Positions 27,935 through 36,452 are shown, counted from the first letter of the stretch. The stretch: DNA of 64,000 nucleotides from Segatella maculosa DSM 19339 = JCM 15638 (GCF_000382385.1 NZ_KB908322.1:124001-188000), one strand, 5' to 3'. Translations and numbers: made by a program. The notes: generated from the sequence alone by a model not told the origin.

Positions 27935-30013
27935 TCAAAGTTCAACGTCGAACCTTGCCCCTGCTACGATCCAAACGCCGGGTTGTTTCACGTTGCCCAC
28001 GTCCACATAATCGCGGTCGAGCAGGTTGTTTCCGGCAAGATAAACGTTCCATTTCGGCGCATTCCACGACAGTTTGGCGTCCAATATGCCGTAGGAGCCG
28101 TAGCGATGCAGCTTGCCCGCGGGGTCTTTGTAGCTGCCCATGCGATGCTGAAAACGGTAGTCCACGCCCAAATCAAGCCGCTTCCAAAGGTTCAATTGCA
28201 GGTTTCCAACGACCTTATTCTTGAGATATTCCAGTGCATAAAGGCTGTGAATGCCGGCAAATTCCTTGTGATGTTGCTGAATGAAACAATAGCTGATGCC
28301 CAACGTTTTCAACAGTTTTTGCGTGGGAAGAAGCTGCCGGAAGTCAGCATTCAAGGCCATTTCCGTGCCCCAAGCATCAATTGTTCCGAAGTTAACCGAC
28401 TTCCACACCACGGCTCCTCCAGCGTCTTTCTCGCCGTCGTCAATCCAATCTATCAGGTTGGTGTAGTGATTATAGAAGCCACTAAGGCTACCCGAAAGTC
28501 CATGTTTGGCATATTTCATGCCCAATTCCACGGCAGAAAGCTCTTCTGGTTTCAGGTTTGGGTCGGCCTTATGCCCCCCGACAGAGTAGAAAAGTTCGGT
28601 GATTGACGGCATACGCAACGACGTATTGTAACTTGCATAGAGCTTCCATGCGTCGCCAAAGCGGTAACTTGCGTTCACACTCGGATAGACTTTCATGTGC
28701 ATTTCGGCCCAACTGTTCTTCACAGCCACCAAACCTGCCGACATTGTAAGGCCACCAATGAGCAGGTTATGCTCTAAGATGAACTGCAAGTTCGTGCGGT
28801 TCACTCCCACTTTATACATGACATTATCGGTGCCGCTCACGTGTTTCGGGTGCGAAAGCGGGGTGCCGAGGTTCGTACTCACAAGGTCTTCGTTGCGCAA
28901 TTCGGCCCCGAATGCGGTGCGACCCAAGGTCCAATCGAAGTACGAATTGAGGTTTATTCCATAGCAATCTGTGCGATGATAGTTGAAAGGATAGCTGCCC
29001 GGGCGACCCCTAAACAGCTCAAAACGGTCGTAATTATGGTTCCAATAAACGGCCGGTTTCCACTTAATTACACCGCGTTTTGTCTCACCTTGCACGGCCG
29101 TATAGGTCTTAAAGGTATGCTCAAACTGGTCATCATACTTGGCACTATAGTTGGTACTCGACCCGAAATCCTTGTTACTTAGCCCCGCATGCCAGCTGAC
29201 AAGCACGTCGTCATCAGTGTAATTGCCTTGATAAAAAGCCTTTTCAGCACGGAAATCTGTGTTCAGTCCGCCCGCTTTATTGCGGTTATAGCCGTCGCTT
29301 CTGGTGAAAGAAGCCGACAATTGATGGTTCCATTTGCCACTAACGGCATTGATTCTGCCTCCCGAACGCACATAACCGAAGCTTCCTGTTTCAGCGTAAA
29401 CGGAGAGGCTCGGCAGCCGTTTCGGTCGCGTAACGATGTTGATTGCACCCAGCATCGAGGCTGTTCCATAGACCGATCCGGCTGGTCCTTCGAGCACTTC
29501 TATGCGTTCTATCTCGCTGATGTCAACAGGGAAGTCAGCCACGTTGTGTGCCGTTTGCGGGTCACCGATGTTGATTCCGTTCAGCAAAAAGGTGATTTGC
29601 TCGTGGTTTCCGCCCCGGATTGTCACGTCGGTCTGCGCACCTATCGGGCCACGTTGGCGCACATCGACTCCCACAATCCGCTTCAGCAGGTCGTTAACAC
29701 TTTGTACCGGCGCCGCTTGAATGTCCTCACGGCTCAGTACAGTAACCATTCTCGCTTGCTGACGTTGCGTCAGCGGCGCCCTCGACCCGGTGACATTGAC
29801 CTCGTCGAGCACATACTCTTTCTCGTTAAAATGTGCAGAGTCGAGCTTAGTAACGTCGGTACTGATGCCTTCGGCCTTCGCATAAGTGAGCGAAGCCACG
29901 CTCAATGTACCGACAATCACTTCCTTTCCCAAGCACGAAAAGAGTGCGTAGCCCTTGTTTACGAACTGCGTAAACCGGATACTACGGCGCTTGTTGAAAA
30001 TTGTTTTGTACAT
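27935..30013 (-). CDS. BtuB-like TonB-dependent receptor
   Basis: Outer membrane TonB-dependent receptor of the smaller BtuB/siderophore type, 692 aa, without the SusC N-terminal extension. A long signal region ends near residue 47 and contains YALFSCLGKEVIVGTLSVAS, a phrase I associate with Bacteroidetes BtuB-like receptors. The TonB box is near VLDEVNVTGSRAP. The plug has QSVNDLLKRIVGVDVRQRG and IERIEVLEGPAGSVYGT, and the barrel ends in a short aromatic strand. In related genomes such receptors often import cobalamin or similar chelates, but I found no cobalamin riboswitch upstream, so the ligand stays open. The gene is transcribed divergently from the GH97 gene. Its 3' end overlaps an AT-rich repeat block. 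Confidence 0.92.
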   Translation of the reverse strand: MYKTIFNKRRSIRFTQFVNKGYALFSCLGKEVIVGTLSVASLTYAKAEGISTDVTKLDSAHFNEKEYVLDEVNVTGSRAPLTQRQQARMVTVLSREDIQAAPVQSVNDLLKRIVGVDVRQRGPIGAQTDVTIRGGNHEQITFLLNGINIGDPQTAHNVADFPVDISEIERIEVLEGPAGSVYGTASMLGAINIVTRPKRLPSLSVYAETGSFGYVRSGGRINAVSGKWNHQLSASFTRSDGYNRNKAGGLNTDFRAEKAFYQGNYTDDDVLVSWHAGLSNKDFGSSTNYSAKYDDQFEHTFKTYTAVQGETKRGVIKWKPAVYWNHNYDRFELFRGRPGSYPFNYHRTDCYGINLNSYFDWTLGRTAFGAELRNEDLVSTNLGTPLSHPKHVSGTDNVMYKVGVNRTNLQFILEHNLLIGGLTMSAGLVAVKNSWAEMHMKVYPSVNASYRFGDAWKLYASYNTSLRMPSITELFYSVGGHKADPNLKPEELSAVELGMKYAKHGLSGSLSGFYNHYTNLIDWIDDGEKDAGGAVVWKSVNFGTIDAWGTEMALNADFRQLLPTQKLLKTLGISYCFIQQHHKEFAGIHSLYALEYLKNKVVGNLQLNLWKRLDLGVDYRFQHRMGSYKDPAGKLHRYGSYGILDAKLSWNAPKWNVYLAGNNLLDRDYVDVGNVKQPGVWIVAGARFDVEL

Positions 30014-30056
30014 AAATAATTATAATTTCAGCGTTTGCAAAAGTGCAAAACGATTG

Positions 30057-30064
30057 CAAAGATA
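30057..30064 (-). promoter_or_regulatory. -7 element of the TonB receptor gene
   Basis: TATCTTTG on the minus strand, 43 bases before the start codon. A TTTC is found at the -33 distance, one mismatch to TTTG. Confidence 0.55.
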
Positions 30065-30284
30065 GGGAAAAAATGGGAAATGAGAAATGAGAAGTGTGGA
30101 ATTTAGGGAATGAAAAAAGAGAGATGAGGAGGGAAACCCGTGTGGAATGAAGTGCGAGAACCGGAGATTTGCCAAAGCTTATAAGTAATATTACAAATCA
30201 ATTAATAAAAGAAATGTTTTGTGTTAATATGTTAAAGTTCTTGTGTTTCAGGTATTTTTTTCGTTGCATGTTGCCGAAATTAAG

Positions 30285-30292
30285 TAATATTG
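30285..30292 (+). promoter_or_regulatory. Weak -7 element upstream of the GH97 gene
   Basis: TAATATTG differs by one base from TAnnTTTG. A GTTG lies about 18 bases upstream. It would give a leader of roughly 190 bases. Confidence 0.35.
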
Positions 30293-30488
30293 CACGAATA
30301 TGAAAAGACAACCGATAGCATGAAGGTTAACCAACTTCATTGAAAAACATACAGGGACACGGATTTTCGTTCGCAAACAGCACCATCAACTGATGGACAG
30401 TGGGCCGAATAGGAAGTCAAGAAAAGCCGACGGGCAACCCGAAATACACGATCATACATCATATAAACCATAAACAAAACTCAAAACC

Positions 30489-32477
30489 ATGAACAAGAAA
30501 TTGATTTTGCTGGCCCTTTTGGCAGTTTGTTCGATTGGAAGTGCCGTGGGAAAATCCTACAGATTGAACTCTCCGGACAAGAACATTACCGTCGAGGTTG
30601 ACGTCGATGGAAAAATACATTACGCTGTAAGCTATAAGAACCAGCCGTTGATCAACAGCTCTCAGATAGCCATGACAAACCGAATGACCAAGGACTTCGG
30701 CAATGGAGAGCGCATCAAGAACGTTAAAAAGGCGTTTCATGATGGCACTGTCAATGCGGTATTTTACAAAAAGGCCACCATCGAAGACAAGTATTGGGAA
30801 CTTACCCTCGGATTCGACAACTATAACCTTGTTTTCAGGGCTTATAACCAAGGCGTTGCCTATCGTTTCGAGGCCAAATGCAAGAATACTTTCCAAGTAG
30901 TCAATGAGATTGCGACCTTTAATTTTGCAAAAGACCTGCCATCTTACGTTCCTTATGTCCGTGAAAAGGGAACCTTTGCCGAGCAATTCGCCAATTCGTT
31001 CGAGAACACCTATACGCATGGACCGCTTTCCGGCCTGAATAAGGACCGACTTATCTTTCTTCCGATTCTGGTAGAGGCCGAAAACGGAGTCAAAGTGGCC
31101 ATCACGGAATCCGACCTGAACGATTATCCGGGCATGTATCTCAATCCTGAAGCCCCCAAGTCAACGACATTGAAAGGCATTTTTGCCCCTTATCCCAAGG
31201 AAACCGTACAAGGCGGCACCTTCAACTTGGAGATGTTGGTGCGCTCTACCGAGGACTATATCGCCCAATCTGCCAAAGATGCCACGTTTCCATGGCGGAT
31301 TATCTCCATCGCAGAAAACGAGAATGAGTTGCTGAATGACGATTTGGTCTATCTGTTGGCTGCGCCTTCGCGCATCAAAGACACTGCTTGGATCAAGCCA
31401 GGAAAGGTAGCTTGGGACTGGTGGAACGATTGGGGACTTTACAATGTGGGCTTCAAAGCGGGCATAAACACCCAAACTTACAAGGCATATATTGATTTTG
31501 CGAGCAAGTATGGTTTGGAGTATGTCATCATGGACGCTGGTTGGGCTGTGAAGAATAAGGCAGATTTGTTCCAGATAGTGCCCGAAATCGATTTGAAAGC
31601 AATTGTGAACTACGCCGAACAAAAGCATGTCGGCATCATCTTATGGGCCGGTTACTATGCCTTCGAGCGGGATATGGAGAAGGCATGTCGCTATTTCTCT
31701 GAGCTTGGTGTGAAAGGATTCAAGATTGATTACCTGAACCGTGACGACCAACAGATGGTGAATTTCGCATATAGGGCAGCGGAAATGACGGCCAAGTATC
31801 ATTTGTTAGTAGACTTCCATGGCATTTATAAGCCCACCGGATTGAACAGAACGTTCCCCAATGTGGTTAATTTCGAGGGCGTGGCCGGGCAGGAACAGAC
31901 CAAATGGTCGCCCATTTCGAAATACGACCAAGTGAACTATGATGTCACGGTGCCCTATATCAGAATGCTGGCAGGCCAAATGGACTACACGCAAGGAGCC
32001 ATGTTGAACGGAACAAAGAAGACCTATTATCCCTCAAACAGCAATCCGATGAGCCAAGGTACGCGTGCTCATCAGCTGGGCATGTATGTTGTCTTCTTCT
32101 CGCCATTGAACATGCTCTGCGATAGCCCTACCCATTATGAGCAAGAAGCTGAATGTACTCGCTTTATTTCGAGTATTCCGACAGTCTGGGACGAGACGTT
32201 GCCACTCGAAGGTAAGGTCGGTGAATATGTCATCATGGCCCGACGGAAAGGCAATTCATGGTATGTCGGCGGACTGAACAACTGGAAAGAGCGCACTGTC
32301 AGGCTGCAACTCGGTCGGCTTCATGCTGCCGGTAGGAAAGCAGAAATCTATTATGACGGTCCGAACGCAGAGAAAATGGCGCAAGATTACGCCAAAAAGA
32401 CCATCTCCATACCTGAAGATGGAACCGTTGAATTGCAGATGGCACCTGGCGGAGGCTTTGCAATAGCCATCTTATAA
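30489..32477 (+). CDS. GH97 glycoside hydrolase, probable retaining alpha-galactosidase
   Basis: Secreted calcium-dependent glycoside hydrolase of family 97, 662 aa, with a signal peptide (residues 1-22), an N-terminal beta-super-sandwich, a TIM barrel (about residues 270-550) and a C-terminal beta domain. The barrel shows EYVIMDAGW, IILWAGYY, GVKGFKIDYLNRDDQQ and NFEGVAGQEQTKW. GH97 splits into inverting alpha-glucosidases (SusB type) and retaining alpha-galactosidases, whose nucleophile is an Asp at residue 415 and acid/base a Glu at 470 in the B. thetaiotaomicron enzyme BT1871. Here Asp414 and Glu469 fall one residue away in a protein of equal length, which supports the retaining alpha-galactosidase branch. 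It stands alone, divergent from a TonB receptor and followed by a strong terminator. Confidence 0.92.
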   Translation: MNKKLILLALLAVCSIGSAVGKSYRLNSPDKNITVEVDVDGKIHYAVSYKNQPLINSSQIAMTNRMTKDFGNGERIKNVKKAFHDGTVNAVFYKKATIEDKYWELTLGFDNYNLVFRAYNQGVAYRFEAKCKNTFQVVNEIATFNFAKDLPSYVPYVREKGTFAEQFANSFENTYTHGPLSGLNKDRLIFLPILVEAENGVKVAITESDLNDYPGMYLNPEAPKSTTLKGIFAPYPKETVQGGTFNLEMLVRSTEDYIAQSAKDATFPWRIISIAENENELLNDDLVYLLAAPSRIKDTAWIKPGKVAWDWWNDWGLYNVGFKAGINTQTYKAYIDFASKYGLEYVIMDAGWAVKNKADLFQIVPEIDLKAIVNYAEQKHVGIILWAGYYAFERDMEKACRYFSELGVKGFKIDYLNRDDQQMVNFAYRAAEMTAKYHLLVDFHGIYKPTGLNRTFPNVVNFEGVAGQEQTKWSPISKYDQVNYDVTVPYIRMLAGQMDYTQGAMLNGTKKTYYPSNSNPMSQGTRAHQLGMYVVFFSPLNMLCDSPTHYEQEAECTRFISSIPTVWDETLPLEGKVGEYVIMARRKGNSWYVGGLNNWKERTVRLQLGRLHAAGRKAEIYYDGPNAEKMAQDYAKKTISIPEDGTVELQMAPGGGFAIAIL

Positions 32478-32491
32478 CACTCGTTTTGCAT

Positions 32492-32541
32492 GTCTTTACC
32501 GTCTGTTTTTCAATTACCAGACGGTAAAGACGGGCTTTTTT
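32492..32541. terminator. Strong terminator after GH97, possibly bidirectional
   Basis: A perfect 14-base stem, GTCTTTACCGTCTG (32492-32505) with CAGACGGTAAAGAC (32518-32531), is followed by GGGC and TTTTTT. It lies between convergent genes. Confidence 0.85.
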
Positions 32542-32593
32542 CCGGCCTTGATGATTACCTTACCACGATGAAAAAACGGCCTAATCCATCGGT

Positions 32594-33244
32594 TTAACGC
32601 CTCACGCACAGCCTGATTTCCTCGAAATGATCAATGATATAATCGGCTCGGGCGGCCTGCAATTCCTCCCTGTTGCCGTTACCATAGGTGACGCCACAGG
32701 TCATTGTACCTGCATTGCGCCCCATGAGTATGTCGAATTTCGTGTCACCCACGACCAAAGCCTCAGCCGGTTGCAAACCAAACCGACGCAAGGTTTTCAG
32801 CACAGGTTCAGCATCGGGCTTCGCTTTCTCCACGTCGTCGGCCCCCAAGACGAGGCTGATGAACGGCTCGAGATGCAGCTCTTCGACGAAAGCTGCCAGC
32901 GAATGGTGCCCCCGACTGCTGGCGATTGTCACCGTGAGGCCGTCATCATGCAGGGCCTTGATGGTCTCCTTGACACCCGGAAAGGCCGCAACGGCCCCAC
33001 GAATATTATTGCGGTCGAAGATTACACGATAGGAATTAGCACACAATTCGGCCATTTCATCGCTCATTGGTTGCAGCATTTTGAAACACGCTTTCAGTGG
33101 AAGTCCGATGGTACGTGCGCATTCTTCCGTCGTTTTATCGGGCAGATGGCATTGCCGGAGTGTCTCTCTCATCGTGCGAACGATGAGGTCTTGCGAGTCG
33201 CCGATGGTGCCGTCGAAATCCAATATCACGATTTTTGTTTTCAT
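32594..33244 (-). CDS. HAD-family phosphatase (phosphoglycolate phosphatase-like)
   Basis: A 216-aa subfamily IA HAD hydrolase: motif I DFDGT with nucleophile Asp9 and Asp11, a helical cap (about residues 15-85), motif II VTIASSRGH, motif III Lys in AKPDAEP and motif IV VVGDTKFDI. It resembles phosphoglycolate phosphatase and beta-phosphoglucomutase-like enzymes. The true substrate cannot be read from sequence. It is convergent with GH97 and lies downstream of the M16 peptidase gene on the same strand, with 118 bases between them. Confidence 0.9.
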   Translation of the reverse strand: MKTKIVILDFDGTIGDSQDLIVRTMRETLRQCHLPDKTTEECARTIGLPLKACFKMLQPMSDEMAELCANSYRVIFDRNNIRGAVAAFPGVKETIKALHDDGLTVTIASSRGHHSLAAFVEELHLEPFISLVLGADDVEKAKPDAEPVLKTLRRFGLQPAEALVVGDTKFDILMGRNAGTMTCGVTYGNGNREELQAARADYIIDHFEEIRLCVRR

Positions 33245-33263
33245 CTTTCGTCTGTTTTGCCTG

Positions 33264-33271
33264 CGAAGATA
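33264..33271 (-). promoter_or_regulatory. Possible -7 element of the HAD phosphatase gene
   Basis: TATCTTCG on the minus strand, one mismatch to TAnnTTTG, 19 bases before the start codon. Confidence 0.35.
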
Positions 33272-33362
33272 CGCAGAAAAATGCAGAAAAGGTCCACCTT
33301 GCAGTCATAAAATGGCCAAATTACCCCGGCAATGAAAGCCGCGCATGCAAGGAATATCGCTT

Positions 33363-34592
33363 TTAAGTGAAAATGAGGGTAGTCAGACGGTCTTCGCTCA
33401 TCAGCTCCGTTGCCACTTGTTGCAGGCTTTCTGCCGTCACATTTTCAATGTGTCGGAAGAGCGAAGTGATGTCGCGTTCCCAACCATAATGCAGGAAACT
33501 CTTGCCAAAATCAAGGGCGAAGTTCTCCCGATTGTCGCAGGCTACGCCGATTTGTCCCTTGATTTGCTTCTTGGCTGCCCGCAATTGCCCCGCCGTGAGG
33601 GGCTGCCCGATGACCCGATCAAGCTCTTTGCGCACCAAACGCAGGCACTTTTTCACGTCTTTTGGGTCGCAACCGAAATACGTTCCCCACACTCCTGTGT
33701 CGCCATAACTCACCATTGAGCTCTCAACCGTGTAGACCAAGCCATGCCGTTCGCGCAAGGCAAGGTTCAAACGTGCGTTCATTCCCGGTCCACCGAGAAT
33801 GTTATTGAGCAGGTAAAGCACCAATCTTCGCTCGTCATGTACCCCATATCCGCGATTACCTATCATGACATGAGCTTGATGGGTGCCATGTTTTTTTTCG
33901 ATGAAATGGGGGAAATATGAAGGTAAAGGCTGCCGGAGCGTGGGCGAAATGCAGGGCTTTGCCGATGGGGAATCACTCGTTGCACGCTCCAAGAGCCGTA
34001 CAAGTCGGTTGAAATTCACGTCGCCATAGAGAAAGAAAATACAGTTTTCGGGGCGGTAAAAAGCCTGCACAAAGCCGCAAGCATCGGCTGTTTTAAAGCT
34101 CCTGACACGCTCGGCTGTTCCCAAAATGTTATGCCCCAAGGGGTGACCTTCAAAGAGAATATTCTCGAATTCATCGTAGATAAGTTCGGCAGGTGAGTCA
34201 TTATAACTCTCGATTTCATCGCAAATGACTTCTACTTCCTTGTCAATTTCGGTCTGAGGATAGGTACTGTGGAACACGATATCGGTCAATAAATCAACCG
34301 CCCGGGGCGTATGTTCCTTCAAAATAGCGGCATAATAAACCGTGTCTTCCTTGTTGGTAAAGGCATTCAAGTCGCCACCCACGCTCTCAAGAGCATTGCT
34401 GATGTGCCACGACCTGCGCCGCTTGGTCCCCTTGAACGCCATGTGTTCGCAGAAATGAGCCATGCCTTCGCGGCCCGGTTGCTCGTTACGTGTGCCCGCA
34501 TTGACCTCATATCCGCAATAAACCACGCTCGAATCAGTGCTTTGATGAATGATGCGGAGCCCGTTGGCAAGCGTTGCTGTATTGTATTTCAT
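33363..34592 (-). CDS. M16-family zinc metallopeptidase (processing-peptidase-like)
   Basis: Single-chain insulinase/processing-peptidase homologue, 409 aa from the ATG at 34592. The zinc motif HFCEH (residues 46-50) and the downstream glutamate in EVEVICDEIESYND are both present, so it should be catalytically active. The inactive-partner-like C-terminal half is also visible (GGPGMNARLNLALRERHGLVY). An in-frame extension to 34664 exists, but it runs through the divergent promoter region, and a -7 element lies at 34598-34605, so 34592 is preferred. Such cytoplasmic or periplasmic M16 enzymes degrade peptides; no signal peptide is seen from this start. Confidence 0.92.
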   Translation of the reverse strand: MKYNTATLANGLRIIHQSTDSSVVYCGYEVNAGTRNEQPGREGMAHFCEHMAFKGTKRRRSWHISNALESVGGDLNAFTNKEDTVYYAAILKEHTPRAVDLLTDIVFHSTYPQTEIDKEVEVICDEIESYNDSPAELIYDEFENILFEGHPLGHNILGTAERVRSFKTADACGFVQAFYRPENCIFFLYGDVNFNRLVRLLERATSDSPSAKPCISPTLRQPLPSYFPHFIEKKHGTHQAHVMIGNRGYGVHDERRLVLYLLNNILGGPGMNARLNLALRERHGLVYTVESSMVSYGDTGVWGTYFGCDPKDVKKCLRLVRKELDRVIGQPLTAGQLRAAKKQIKGQIGVACDNRENFALDFGKSFLHYGWERDITSLFRHIENVTAESLQQVATELMSEDRLTTLIFT

Positions 34593-34597
34593 GCGTG

Positions 34598-34605
34598 CAA
34601 AGTTA
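34598..34605 (-). promoter_or_regulatory. -7 element of the M16 gene, leaderless spacing
   Basis: TAACTTTG on the minus strand ends five bases before the start codon, so the transcript would begin at or next to the ATG. No good -33 match is seen. Confidence 0.5.
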
Positions 34606-34613
34606 CTGAAAAA

Positions 34614-34645
34614 TTTGTATTTGCCGTTGATTTCGCGTATATTTG
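34614..34645 (+). promoter_or_regulatory. Promoter of the PfkB kinase gene
   Basis: TTTG (34614-34617), a 20-base spacer and TATATTTG (34638-34645): an exact consensus, 28 bases before the start codon. It overlaps the divergent M16 promoter region. Confidence 0.75.
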
Positions 34646-34673
34646 CAAGAGAAATCAAAGACAACCCATCATT

Positions 34674-35603
34674 ATGCGCAAAGTAATAGGTCTCGGAGAG
34701 ACCGTTCTCGACATCATTTTCAAAGGCTTCAAACCCGTCAATGCCCTTCCGGGCGGTTCTGCATTCAATGCCATTATCTCGTTGGGACGCTCAGGCATCG
34801 CCACAACCTTCATCGGTGAGGCCGGCAACGACCGCATCGGCGACTACGTGACCGACTTCCTTCGCGACAATGGAGTGGCTACCGACGGCATCAATGTCTT
34901 TCCCGACAGCAAGTCACCTTTGTCACTTGCCTTCCTTGATGCTGACAACAACGCCGACTATCTCTTCTATAAAGACCACCCGCATGACCGACTCGAGTTC
35001 ACTTATCCCGAGATAAACCGCGATGATATCGTGCTTTTTGGGTCGTTCTTTGCCATCAATCCCGCCGTCAGACCGCAGGTTTCAGACTTCCTTACTTATG
35101 CCCATAAATGCGGGGCCATTCTTTATTACGACGTAAACTACAGGGCTTCGCATCGCAACGAAGTGATGAAAATCACGCCAAACCTGATAGAAAACCTCGA
35201 ATTGGCAGACATTGTGCGCGGCAGTCACGAGGACTTTGAAATCCTTTACAGGCAGAATGACGCCGCAAAAGTATATCATTCAGAAATCAGCTTTTATTGT
35301 AAAAAGTTCATTTGCACGCGTGGAAAGGAACCCATTTCGGTGTATGCAGAGAACGATTTCCACAAGGATTACGAAGTCAAAAACACGAAAACGGTGAGTA
35401 CTATCGGTGCGGGTGACAACTTCAATGCGGGTTTTCTCTATGGTATTATCCGCCAAAACATCACGCGAGACGACATCGATCGCGGCCTTTCCGAGGCGCA
35501 ATGGGATGCCTTGACAGCCTCGGGACAGGCCTTTTCTGCTGAATGTTGCAAGGATATATATAATTATGTGAGCAAGGAGTTCGGCTTGTCTATGCAACGT
35601 TGA
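34674..35603 (+). CDS. PfkB/ribokinase-family carbohydrate kinase (fructokinase-like)
   Basis: Cytoplasmic sugar kinase, 309 aa from the ATG at 34674, which follows a consensus promoter by 28 bases; a longer frame starting at 34311 would run through the divergent M16 gene and is rejected. Visible are the N-terminal sugar-binding GGSAFNAIISLGRSG motif, the lid strands and the C-terminal PfkB signature GAGDNFNAGFLYGI with catalytic base Asp248. Fructokinase is the usual annotation for this Bacteroidetes subgroup; the substrate is inferred. Confidence 0.92.
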   Translation: MRKVIGLGETVLDIIFKGFKPVNALPGGSAFNAIISLGRSGIATTFIGEAGNDRIGDYVTDFLRDNGVATDGINVFPDSKSPLSLAFLDADNNADYLFYKDHPHDRLEFTYPEINRDDIVLFGSFFAINPAVRPQVSDFLTYAHKCGAILYYDVNYRASHRNEVMKITPNLIENLELADIVRGSHEDFEILYRQNDAAKVYHSEISFYCKKFICTRGKEPISVYAENDFHKDYEVKNTKTVSTIGAGDNFNAGFLYGIIRQNITRDDIDRGLSEAQWDALTASGQAFSAECCKDIYNYVSKEFGLSMQR

Positions 35604-35749
35604 CAGACCTTTTGGAAAGCAATCTACATGTACCTGCCGCGAAAAACAGCGATTTCATCGATGTTTTATGGCAACACGCATGATATGTTTCCGGGGCTGT
35701 CGACCTTGAAAAGGGCCTCAACTCCGAAAATAGGGCACTTTTTTCATTT

Positions 35750-35870
35750 CCTAACCGCAAGCGGTTTATCAAAAAATATTGGAGCATAGATAAACGAAAA
35801 CAGGCCCTGTTGATTTATAAAATATTCTTGGATATTCTACGATTTCGTGGATATACCACTTGCGGTTAGG
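35750..35870. repeat. 121-base MITE-like element, copy 1
   Basis: Bounded by inverted repeats CCTAACCGCAAGCGG (35750-35764) and CCACTTGCGGTTAGG (35856-35870), which differ at one position. The interior contains TTGATTTATAAAATATTCTT and GGATATTCTACGATTT, also found in copy 2. It has no coding capacity and no clear target-site duplication. Confidence 0.75.
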
Positions 35871-35895
35871 CCACTAAAGACGCGATGCTTCTCAT

Positions 35896-36041
35896 ATTGG
35901 AAATCAACAGCTTATATCCTGTATTCTAATGTCAGCCATTTTACCGCGCAATCTCACCCATTTTACACGATGAAATGGCTCATTTTGTACACCAAAATAG
36001 CTGAGATTGGAACGCAAGCTGTAAGTTATTGATTATCAAAA
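35896..36041. repeat. P22 array D: four units with both tails
   Basis: Left tail 35896-35926 (GGAAATCAACAGCTTATATC), units 35927-35948, 35949-35970, 35971-35992 and 35993-36014, and right tail 36015-36041 (GTAAGTTATTGATTATCAAA). The two left units are in CACCCAT/CAGCCAT orientation and the two right units are inverted. Confidence 0.88.
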
Positions 36042-36068
36042 TGAATGGAACCGAGAATGCTTTGAGCG

Positions 36069-36199
36069 CATGTAGGGACTTTGATTTTGAAGTTTGAACA
36101 TTGAACTTTAACCTTTAGGATTTGCAGACTTTGAATATTGAAGTTTGAATATTGAACTTTAGGATTAGCAGAATGATAAGATGAATTGTTGACAAGAGG
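36069..36199. repeat. TTGA-rich block inserted in an R95 left end
   Basis: CATGTAGGGAC at 36069-36079 is followed by repeated TTTGAATATTGAAGTTTGAA-like phrases and GATAAGATGAATTGTTGACA. The R95 palindrome then starts again at 36200. A shorter version is at 54178-54265. Confidence 0.7.
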
Positions 36200-36297
36200 C
36201 ATATAGCGACGCACGGTCCGTGCGTCAGCTCCAATAATCTTATGTTTTCGTTTACCATTTCGCTTGAACGGGCGCACGGACCGTGCGTCCCTACATG
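36200..36297. repeat. R95 element
   Basis: Left palindrome 36200-36231, centre AATAATCTTATGTTTTCG, right palindrome 36266-36297. Confidence 0.8.
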
Positions 36298-36397
36298 TCT
36301 GTTATGGCCGTATTACGATGTAATATTTGGCCATTTCATCGTGAAAAAGGCTGCCATTGAACGACAAAAGGCCCATTCTTGGCCCGCGAACTGCTTC

Positions 36398-36452
36398 TCC
36401 CTCCCTTTGGGAGGGCCGGGGTGGGTGTTCCGAATGGCTGGAGTGGGTGTCC
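36398..36452 (-). repeat. PPR repeat
   Basis: CTCCCTTTGGGAGGG palindrome followed by CCGGGGTGGGTGT and a second GGAGTGGGTGT phrase, the same layout as 5440-5568. Confidence 0.75.

Larger units (their letters stand above)
30014..30488. other. Divergent regulatory region between the TonB receptor and GH97 genes
   Basis: It holds a minus-strand promoter (30057-30064), a purine-rich stretch (30065-30130), a weak plus-strand promoter (30285-30292) and about 185 bases of leader with small hairpins: CCATC/GATGG (30383-30396) and CGGG/CCCG (30431-30441). No gene and no recognised riboswitch is seen. Confidence 0.6.

Noticed and set aside
27902-28606. Plus-strand frame of 234 codons
   Set aside because: It is the antisense shadow of the TonB receptor gene and its start lies in repeat sequence.
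29189-30019. Plus-strand frame of 276 codons
   Set aside because: Antisense to the TonB receptor plug and barrel coding region.
30014-30488. Cobalamin riboswitch
   Set aside because: None of the conserved B12-box phrases is recognisable on either strand.
34311-34673. N-terminal extension of the PfkB kinase
   Set aside because: It is antisense to the M16 gene and crosses the kinase promoter; the family N-terminus begins at 34674.
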